A DNA stretch of 12,861 bases from assembly GCA_030374735.1 (NCBI GenBank), contig JASCIV010000753.1, positions 1-12,861 on the forward strand. The letters are read 5' to 3'. The stretch comes from Gracilaria caudata. Taxonomy: Eukaryota > Rhodophyta > Florideophyceae > Gracilariales > Gracilariaceae. This document shows, piece by piece, positions 1 through 6,737 of this stretch (position 1 is its first letter; each line of letters starts with the position of its first letter). Under the pieces are notes generated by a model. It did no database searches and was not told the DNA's origin. It saw only the letters and a program-made list of their open reading frames with translations. Both the position numbers and the translations under genes were made by a program.

Positions 1-343
1 CCTTAGGAAGATGACCGAATTGACCAATGGAAAAGTGGTAGAAGTAGAACAAGAACTCGTACCCGACTTTGCTGCAGACAGGCTCACACACGCGACGACA
101 CAGGGCGCTTAAGATATTGAACGTGTCCTGATCCTTTAGAAACGGGCCCTTCACGTGGAGAAACGAAAGAAAGAGATGAACGAAGTTCCACAAAACACGC
201 TCCTGAACTTCAGCGGTGAACTCAAGCGGTTTGAGCCAAGTGCCAAGCATCTTATCGGCAACACATTGAGTCCTGAACGTAAAAGACTTCTTGAGGCGAG
301 TGTAGTCCGCCACAACGCGTACAATTGGCTTTTGAGAGGACAT
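1..343 (-). CDS. N-terminal part of an unrecognised protein, running off the left edge
   Basis: Reading the minus strand from the ATG at 341-343 gives 114 codons with no stop down to position 2. The gene is therefore incomplete and continues beyond the left edge. It begins MSSQKPIVRVVADYTRLKKS and later carries a hydrophobic helical stretch at about residues 51-62 (LWNFVHLFLSFL). A cysteine cluster at about 82-90 (CRRVCEPVC) is followed by an aromatic-rich segment at about 95-104. The same frame stays open upstream to about position 506 but has no other ATG. The start at 343 is thus the only one visible, unless an upstream exon is spliced in. Over 160 open codons in a single frame is more than expected by chance here, and the residue mix is protein-like. 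I do not recognise the family, and no catalytic motif is evident. Short frames overlapping it on both strands look like shadows. Confidence 0.5.
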   Translation of the reverse strand, partial: MSSQKPIVRVVADYTRLKKSFTFRTQCVADKMLGTWLKPLEFTAEVQERVLWNFVHLFLSFLHVKGPFLKDQDTFNILSALCRRVCEPVCSKVGYEFLFYFYHFSIGQFGHLPK

Positions 344-1354
344 AGCGTAACCAAGATCTAACAGGCAGTTAAGTAGGTAGCTTGGACTTCTCGAGAAAGG
401 TGCGAGTTGAATAGATTGAGGGAGAGTGTTTCCGGACCTTGGGGTTTGTATGGGCTGACATATCGGAAACGTAAGAGTTGTGAAAAGGGGATCTGTAGCT
501 TTTCTTGAAGATGGTTGGTAAGTGATTCAAAATTAACTGCTTCCATTGATTTTCTGTATTCAAGTGTATGCCGTTGTATATTATGTCCTAAAATAGGTTG
601 AATTTGGAAGTAAAATGCAAATATCTACGCTTATTTTGAGTGCATTAAGAGGGCCAAATTTTGCTGCAAATTATGATGCTTACTGTGCATTGTTACTCCT
701 ATCACAACGTTTTTGTGCCAGAATTAGGCTACAGTTCGGCCGCGGCGCGAAGCGCCGCGTGCGGCCGAAGGCCGCTTACCCCTTGTTCTGTCAATAATTA
801 TTTGTTTTAAGCACATATTTTTATATTTATACACATATTTGCATTTTTACGAGCTCGTAAGTTTTTTTAGTATTTGGGTTTAGATTATGTAGTTCTGTTT
901 TTACAAAGAACTAGCACTGCAACAGAAAAAAATAAAATTCTACACAGTACAATCTGAACTACGGGCCGTACAATACTTGTACAAATCGCTATATGTCTTA
1001 TACATGTATTCCTTTTCGAAGGTCGACTTAACATCTTTAGAAGCATATTCAGCAAAAGAGTGCATCTACCAACGCGGCAACAATGCCAGTTATCCAACGT
1101 CAAAACAACACGTCATAATTCTTATTTAGGTCGTTTTCACATGTTCGCAAATTAGATTTTAATGTGCGCGCGCTGTTTTTCCATTTCTACATCAACCTAC
1201 AATTGTAAATTGCTACGTCCTTGCGAAAGATTTTTTGTTACATTTTGAAATAGGCCTTTCAATATTTATAAGCAAATAGTCGGTTCCCGTACCCTCCAGG
1301 TACTGATTCATATTTAGGCACACCTACGATAAGTCTTTGTAGAACACCTACGCT
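344..1354. other. AT-rich spacer without a recognised gene
   Basis: No convincing coding region is seen. The part before 600 would be the 5' flank of the minus-strand gene at 1-343. It includes an in-frame open stretch (344-506) that lacks an ATG and could be 5' leader, or an exon end preceded by a pyrimidine-rich tract. From 780 the sequence is strongly AT-rich, with runs of T and A. The last part lies just downstream of the dehydrogenase stop and should hold its 3' untranslated region. The only outstanding structure is the double hairpin annotated separately. Confidence 0.5.
735..775. repeat. Two adjacent GC-rich hairpins with GAA loops
   Basis: A 41-base, almost pure G/C block sits in AT-rich surroundings. 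Bases 741-748 pair with 752-759 around the loop GAA (749-751), giving an 8-bp perfect stem. Bases 761-766 pair with 770-775 around a second GAA loop (767-769), giving a 6-bp perfect stem. In addition, 735-743 (TTCGGCCGC) is perfectly complementary to 761-769 (GCGGCCGAA), so a larger alternative fold competes with the two small ones. The first loop contains GCGAAGC, a sequence known to form unusually stable DNA mini-hairpins. Similar short GC palindromes are common in organelle genomes of algae and fungi. Whether this copy came from such a source is not shown here. Confidence 0.8.
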
Positions 1355-2455
1355 TCAGTACTGCTTCTCCCTGTCTAACACTGGAAAGGGCTCCTCTCCG
1401 CGTTCTATTCGAAGTATGTTTTGCACGACGTACTTCGCTCCTGTCTGTGCGAATGACGAACCCGATACGTGTGGCGTGACAATCACTTTCTCGTTTGACC
1501 AATACGGTGAATTTGGTGTCAGGGGTTCCTCGTCAAATACATCGAGCACGGCCGCTCTCAAGTGACCATTCGTTAAAGCATCACTCAAAGCTGGAGCCTC
1601 AATAGTGCCTCCCCGTCCAATATTAATGATTATCGCATTTGGTGGGAGGTTTTCAAGGCGAGATGCGTTAAGTATTCTGTGCGTCTGCTTTGTTAGAGGA
1701 AGCACATTAACCACAGCATTACATTGGTTGAGAAAGGAATCAATCTGCTGCTGACTGAATACAGGAATTGTGTTGTAGCTTCTTCCGGATCGGCTCCATC
1801 CTATTACACTATAGCCGACCGCCAAAAGTCCGTCAGATATGGCCTTTCCAATGAACCCCATGCCCATCACTCCCACAGTAAATTTGTTGCGAGGCACACG
1901 CGGAGGGCCTTGAAGCCATTTACGCGAGCGTTGCAAGCGAGCGTACTCGTCGAAGCCGAAGTGAAAGTGCGAAACCCAGTGAACGGCATAATCTGTCATA
2001 CTTCGGGCGACATCGTCGTCCACTAGACGCACGATTGGAACTTGTGGCGGTATGTGGTGTATGTCTTTCAACTGGTCTGCACCTGCTCCCAGAAGTAGAA
2101 CGGCGCGGAGCCTAGGCAGTTTTGCCAGTTCTGTGGTGGGCATCGTCCACACGACGGCGTATTCTACATCTTCAAAGTCCTCCGGCATACCTTTTAGTTG
2201 AGAAAAGCCATCAATACATCTCCAAAACTTGACTGCACGGTCAGGCAACAGGTGCTGCAGCTCTGTTTTCCACTTAAGATCTTCGTCATGCTCACCGCCT
2301 AGCCATTGTAAAAGAACCGATCCAGGCATTTTCCTCAAGCAAAAGTTTCTTGAGCGGAACGACTGATTATTTGTTAACACTTTTAGTATTCGTAGGGAGG
2401 GTCCCCTACTACCTTTTGGTGCTTGAAGTTTCGCGATAGGAAATGTTTGGAACAT
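1355..2455 (-). CDS. D-2-hydroxyacid dehydrogenase, GhrA-like glyoxylate/hydroxypyruvate reductase
   Basis: This is a complete 366-residue NAD(P)H-dependent reductase of the D-isomer 2-hydroxyacid dehydrogenase family, expected to reduce glyoxylate, hydroxypyruvate or related 2-oxo acids. The Rossmann motif is GMGFIG at 198-203. The WSRS stretch at 220-223 after the second strand matches GhrA-type enzymes and suggests NADPH preference. The catalytic triad is present: Arg281 (NIGRGG), Glu310 (DVFDEEPL) and His329 (TPHVSG). The C-terminus LDREKQY mirrors the GhrA ending, so the catalytic part is full length. Residues 1-42 are extra compared with bacterial GhrA, which is about 312 residues long. 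They contain nine Lys/Arg and no Asp/Glu, as in mitochondrial or plastid transit peptides. A second start at Met43 (2327-2329) would give a cytosolic form. The gene ends in TGA, shows no introns, and is divergent from the oxidase at 3260. Confidence 0.93.
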   Translation of the reverse strand: MFQTFPIAKLQAPKGSRGPSLRILKVLTNNQSFRSRNFCLRKMPGSVLLQWLGGEHDEDLKWKTELQHLLPDRAVKFWRCIDGFSQLKGMPEDFEDVEYAVVWTMPTTELAKLPRLRAVLLLGAGADQLKDIHHIPPQVPIVRLVDDDVARSMTDYAVHWVSHFHFGFDEYARLQRSRKWLQGPPRVPRNKFTVGVMGMGFIGKAISDGLLAVGYSVIGWSRSGRSYNTIPVFSQQQIDSFLNQCNAVVNVLPLTKQTHRILNASRLENLPPNAIIINIGRGGTIEAPALSDALTNGHLRAAVLDVFDEEPLTPNSPYWSNEKVIVTPHVSGSSFAQTGAKYVVQNILRIERGEEPFPVLDREKQY

Positions 2456-3259
2456 GTGACGAAGCAGGTCAGGCTCTCAAATCGTTGTAGAAATTTTGTT
2501 TTACTCAGAACTGACAGTGTCACGCCTTGTGTGGTAGCCCTTGGTAGGATTCTCCTGAAAATGCAGCAATACTTTGTGCGCGAGCGCTCTGCGCTTGCTA
2601 TGGGCTTCAAAACATATGGGGTGTTCGTTAATGTTCAAAGCCTACGTGTAGAGAGAGTTTCATGACCGAATACAAGACAGTTCACGTACGACGGGTAAGT
2701 TCAATTTTGCGGGATAAATTCGACGGGTTAAGCTACAGAGAAATATCGCTCGGTCTACCCTTGTAAAACACAACTCAAAACAAGAACTCATGCGTACAAA
2801 GTAATAATATTATACCCTCATGATGATTGGTCCTTTAGGATTGTCTTGCAGTACTTTGGTCATCATGAACGACCCCTCCTAGTTTACCCTGCGGTTCCCC
2901 AGGTGATATTTGCTAGGTTGTTCGAAGTTCTTTGACTGGCTCTGCTTAGTCTGTTCATTGAGTAAAAATGACTGGTCACGCATGCAACGCTTCAGCAAAA
3001 TATCTACCCTTCCATGATAATTATAAAGGGTAACGCTACTTTTGGTATCTATATCTGGGAAGTCACTCCTCTGGTCATACAAACTGCGCAGCTTTTGTGT
3101 GGCTGGCGCGTTCCCATAGGTATTTTTCACTCCCTCATTTCAATAAACCGCGTATCTAAGCTTCTGTTCTCGACGTGAGCGCTGAATCTCAACAACTTTC
3201 CGCAACTTTCCGCAACTCGGCAGAAGCAGCGCTAGAGACGCTTCCGTACAGATCTTTGA
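2456..3259. promoter_or_regulatory. Shared intergenic region between two divergent genes
   Basis: This 804-base spacer separates the start codons of the dehydrogenase (leftward) and the oxidase (rightward), so it must contain both promoters unless other exons exist. Visible elements are a repeated decamer CGACGGGTAA/CGACGGGTTA at 2689-2698 and 2721-2730, a TACCCTTGTAA motif at 2756-2766, and a perfect 9-bp inverted repeat at 2818-2826 and 2860-2868. There is also a tandem decamer just before the oxidase (annotated separately). AT-rich stretches such as 3017-3026 could serve as TATA-like elements, but none is convincing. Short open frames on both strands have no recognisable content. Promoter function is inferred only from position. 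Confidence 0.4.
3193..3212. repeat. Tandem duplication of a decamer upstream of the oxidase
   Basis: The decamer CAACTTTCCG occurs twice head to tail (3193-3202 and 3203-3212), and a partial third copy CAACT follows directly. It lies about 50 bases before the first ATG of the oxidase, so it is in the 5' leader or core promoter. It may be a duplicated protein-binding site or simple slippage. The sequence does not decide between these. Confidence 0.6.
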
Positions 3260-4996
3260 ATGACTTGCAACGGCTACCAAAACTGTTGTGATAAGGCTGC
3301 TAATCCGAACTTTCCTACCCTTGGTAATATGTGTGGCAGTGATACGCAGCAAGTGGATGTCGCCATCATCGGCGCTGGTGCCGCAGGTCTATATTGCGCT
3401 TATCGCTTGTTGAGGGACAGAAATTCTGATCGAAGTCCGCCAGTCTCCAAAATTGCTTTGTTTGAAGCTGAACAGCGAGTTGGTGGTCGAGTTTTCTCCA
3501 CGTTCTTGACCCCTAACTCTAAGCCTGTAGAACTGGGTGCCATGCGTTATTTATCTAATCACAAGATAATCCATTCTTTGGTGCAGAATGTTATTGCAAA
3601 ACATTCAGATAAGCAGAGCGTAGATTTTGGCTTTCGAAATGCTTTTCACTATACAGACGGCGCAAGATTAACGCCGAAATCGAGACGACATGACTATGAG
3701 GAACCACAGCCCGATCTCTACACGTTAAATGGCGAAATTCGGGAAGGAATGTCATACGATGAGATCATGGAGATGGTTGCTCTGCAAGTCCTATCCGCTG
3801 ATGGATGCCTTGAGAAACTGAGAAATGAATCGAAAAACTGTCATAAAAGATGGAACGATTTGAAACCAACCCTCAGATACAGGTTTCCCGGATCTTATCA
3901 AAACTGGTATGTGAATGACATGTCTCTTGAACAACTTCTTCTGGATCGAGTGGGTGAGAAAACCTATGGATTTCTCCGGCAATCAGATGCTTTTGACTCT
4001 ACATATGCCGCTTCTGCTTCATATGGGTTGGAAACATATGTCGAAGAGTTTACCGCTGAATCAGAGTACCGTACGGTTGAGGGTGGTCTCGGTGTAGTAA
4101 TGAGCTTTCTTGCCGATGAAATTAGAAATATGGGAGGTACTATCTACCTTGGTCACCAGTTAACAAAATTTGTGAGGGCTAACCCCGCGATTGCGAAATA
4201 TGAACTCAGTCTACACGACAAATTGAAGAACTGCCATCACAAATTCTTTGCTAACAACCTCATCCTGTGCATTCCAAAAAGGGGTCTCGAACAACTGAAC
4301 CGTAATTCACATCTTTTCGAGACAGATAAGGCCAGAGGAGGAGCGTTCGAGAAAGCACTATACAGTGTTAGAGAAGTTCCAACATTAAAGCTGGTTCTTG
4401 GATTTGATCAGCCTTGGTGGGAGAAGAGTATCGGTCGCTATGGAAAGACGGTGACTAATCTTCCCATCCGCCAAAGCTTTTACTTTGGTCACGGTAATGC
4501 AAATTCTTCACTAAGTACAGTTCTTGTAAGCTACACGGACATGGAAGGTTGTGCCTTTTGGCAACATTTACAAAACAGAAAAGAAGATGAGAGTAACAAC
4601 CGGCGTATCGGAGGTAGTGATCTGCAGAAACTAGGGTATGAAAAAGCAAACCCTTTCGTCGTCAACGAGGCTTTGACACAGCTGCAGAAAGTGCACGGTG
4701 AAAATATTACTATATCTCGTCCCGTAACCTCAGCGTTCATGGACTGGTCCAAAGACCCACATGGGGGAGGATATCATCACTGGAAGCCTGGTGCAAAAGG
4801 CTGGGAAGTAGCTCCGTTCATGAGACGACCATTTGTTGATGAGAATATATTCATTGCAGGAGAAGCGTTCTCAGACCGTCACTCGTGGATTGAAGGAGCA
4901 TTTTGTTCAGCGGAACTAGTTCTACGAGAGTGGTTTTTCCTAAAACCGCCAGAGTGGTTGGAGGAAGAAGAGGAACAATACTATCTTGGTTGGTGA
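3260..4996 (+). CDS. FAD-dependent amine oxidase, L-amino-acid-oxidase-like
   Basis: This is a complete 578-residue flavoprotein of the flavin amine oxidase superfamily. Such enzymes oxidise an amine or L-amino acid to the imine, which hydrolyses to a 2-oxo acid and ammonia, with oxygen reduced to hydrogen peroxide. The FAD-binding motif GAGAAG is at 38-43. It is followed by FEAEQRVGGR at 68-77 and ELGAMRY at 91-97; the GxMR element supplies the substrate-carboxylate arginine in L-amino-acid oxidases. TVEGGLG is at 272-278, FDQPWW at 382-387 and DPHGGGYHHW at 499-508. The C-terminal FAD/substrate motif GEAFS...WIEGA is at 534-547. The tail is acidic (five Glu at about 568-572). No signal peptide is evident. 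A second ATG at 3329-3331 (Met24) still precedes the FAD motif and is a credible alternative start. The substrate cannot be read from sequence alone. The gene is single-exon and divergent from a 2-oxo-acid reductase. Confidence 0.92.
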   Translation: MTCNGYQNCCDKAANPNFPTLGNMCGSDTQQVDVAIIGAGAAGLYCAYRLLRDRNSDRSPPVSKIALFEAEQRVGGRVFSTFLTPNSKPVELGAMRYLSNHKIIHSLVQNVIAKHSDKQSVDFGFRNAFHYTDGARLTPKSRRHDYEEPQPDLYTLNGEIREGMSYDEIMEMVALQVLSADGCLEKLRNESKNCHKRWNDLKPTLRYRFPGSYQNWYVNDMSLEQLLLDRVGEKTYGFLRQSDAFDSTYAASASYGLETYVEEFTAESEYRTVEGGLGVVMSFLADEIRNMGGTIYLGHQLTKFVRANPAIAKYELSLHDKLKNCHHKFFANNLILCIPKRGLEQLNRNSHLFETDKARGGAFEKALYSVREVPTLKLVLGFDQPWWEKSIGRYGKTVTNLPIRQSFYFGHGNANSSLSTVLVSYTDMEGCAFWQHLQNRKEDESNNRRIGGSDLQKLGYEKANPFVVNEALTQLQKVHGENITISRPVTSAFMDWSKDPHGGGYHHWKPGAKGWEVAPFMRRPFVDENIFIAGEAFSDRHSWIEGAFCSAELVLREWFFLKPPEWLEEEEEQYYLGW

Positions 4997-6176
4997 TGAG
5001 TCCGAAGTGTCTCAGAGCTATACGTGACCTAGCAAACGGATTACTGTAACCCTCTTACTCTCCGAATCAAGATAGATGACTGAAACAGAAATGATGTGAC
5101 TCTCAGCCAAAGTTGAAGTTCATAATCTTTTGTGTTTAAAAGAGTGGATGAACTGTGGCATCTTTATTAGTCGCACCGATTGTTTGTATCTCGAATCCTC
5201 CAGAACTACGTTCACTAATAGAAACCGTCAAATTGGAAAGATGTGTAGTACGCACTGTGTACGCCGGGTTAATTAGCTCATACAACATACAACCTCCATT
5301 TCACCGTAAATAATTGTACCTCAGTACGCGAGCTCCCATTGAAGGAGATTATATAATGGTTGCAAATATCTAAATCTTCTCCATCCGTTCCTGCTCATTT
5401 TCCAGCCATCACCGTTCTTTCTCCGATTTTTGCTTGAGTAGCTGTATACGTAGCGGGCTGCGCTTGTTCGAACAATTTGAGTATGAAAAGAACGCATGCA
5501 CCCAGTTTCTCCATGTCACATATAATCTTTCTTGTTCACAAAAGAACAGTATTGACCCGGTAGTTACGTTCCTGTATGCACGACTGAAGCTTTGGACTGA
5601 TATCGGATGACTGATATCAGACAAATTATTCACACCACCAGAAAAAAATCACTGGGTCAACAGAGCCTTACATCCAGGAAACCTTTTCTGTATCCAGACA
5701 CACCCTTACCTTGGTCTAGGGTTCCAAGGATGCAGCACAATTGAGACTACATATATCTCTGATCAAAGAGTAGAGCAAAGCGCTTGCGACCACAAGTTAA
5801 GCAGCACTGCCAGCTTGCACAAAATTCTCAGTCCTCGATTGCTGAAGAAAATGGAAGAGGAGCTGGGCGGATGATTTCCCGTTAACTCGTCTACCCGATG
5901 GCGCTGTAAAACCCTGTGAAGACGAGGAAAAGTATGTAGCAGCGTAGTACAGGGAGCTTCACGTCCACAGAATCCATGTGTGACTATCAATCCACAAATA
6001 TCTACAAAGTATCTGCTAAATTTTGATCTGGAAAGTTTCATGGAAGTCCCATCACCTTCTCATCGATCGCCATTTAACAGCAGAGATTGACGTTTTGATT
6101 ACTAGTGACTAGCAATCAAAGTTCGCAGCGCCATCATTTGACGAACCGGTTTCTCGCAGTCTAGTTCATCACAGCA
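4997..6176. other. Spacer between the oxidase and the SET gene
   Basis: No intact gene is recognised. The first 350 bases would hold the oxidase 3' untranslated region, and the last part would hold the leader and promoter of the SET gene. A short direct repeat CTGATATC occurs at 5597-5604 and 5611-5618. The middle contains a plus-strand reading frame broken by a single stop, described separately. Minus-strand frames at 5409-5633 and 5763-6041 have no recognisable content. Confidence 0.45.
5374..5947 (+). pseudogene. Possible degenerate coding trace, family unknown
   Basis: One plus-strand frame is open from 5374 to 5607 (78 codons), has a TGA at 5608-5610, and is then open again from 5611 to 5871 (87 codons). 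A shift of one base near 5867 leads into a further open segment that ends at a TAG at 5945-5947. The conceptual residues have a protein-like mix, for example a Lys/Glu-rich helical stretch LLKKMEEELG just before the shift. No family is recognised, so it could be a decayed gene or chance. The length is notable but not decisive, because open frames of 60-90 codons are common in this window. Confidence 0.25.
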
Positions 6177-6737
6177 ATGACGCACATAGTCCTCACGAAG
6201 ATGTCGGTTGGAAATGAAAGCGTAACGGTATATCAGACTCAAAAGAAAGGACGATTCTTGGTCGCTAAGCGCAATTTGCAAAGCGAACAAGTTGTTCTAG
6301 AGGAAACAGCCACGTTGCGAGATTTCGCCGACATGCACTCTGTTCAATTCAGTCCTTCAGAGCATGGGCACACGTCCGAGACGGGAGTGCTCAGGTATGC
6401 AGAGCACCAGTGTGAGCCCAACTGCGGTATTGACTTGTTTTTATCTGAAGAAGGACGCGAGGCAGAACAGGAGAAGTGCATTGTGATTCGCATTGTGGCG
6501 ATGAAGGACATAGAAAGGGGAGAATGTATTGGTTTCAACTACAACACGTCGGAATGGAGGATGAGCTGTCCCTTTGCGTGCGAATGTGGAGCAAAAACGT
6601 GTGCTGGACAAATCAGGGGATTCTCACTTCTCACCGAACCTCAGCAAGAAACGTTTCTCAATAGCGTGCCGCGGGAATACTTCGGTAATGGCGTGTTGAT
6701 GAACTTGAAAGGAATGAAGACTAATTCGTCGTGCTGA
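6177..6737 (+). CDS. Small SET-domain protein with post-SET zinc motif
   Basis: This is a complete 186-residue protein that is almost entirely SET domain. SET enzymes transfer a methyl group from S-adenosylmethionine to protein lysines. The N-terminal SET strand is KGRFLVA at 24-30. The cofactor/knot motif usually written NHSCxPN appears as EHQCEPNC at 76-83. The catalytic-tyrosine segment is FNYNTSEW at 120-127. The post-SET zinc motif CxCx4C is CECGAKTC at 135-142, followed by AGQIRGF. These motifs, spaced with no long insert, match compact stand-alone SET proteins of algae and bacteria more than large chromatin regulators. The Asn-to-Glu change at 76 is unusual. Met9 (6201) is an alternative start, and a TAG lies in frame just upstream of 6177. 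No nuclear signal is seen. The substrate, histone or other protein, is unknown. Confidence 0.85.
   Translation: MTHIVLTKMSVGNESVTVYQTQKKGRFLVAKRNLQSEQVVLEETATLRDFADMHSVQFSPSEHGHTSETGVLRYAEHQCEPNCGIDLFLSEEGREAEQEKCIVIRIVAMKDIERGECIGFNYNTSEWRMSCPFACECGAKTCAGQIRGFSLLTEPQQETFLNSVPREYFGNGVLMNLKGMKTNSSC

Noticed and set aside
1724..2026. 100-codon plus-strand frame.
   Set aside because: It is antisense to the well-supported dehydrogenase gene and is a shadow of it.
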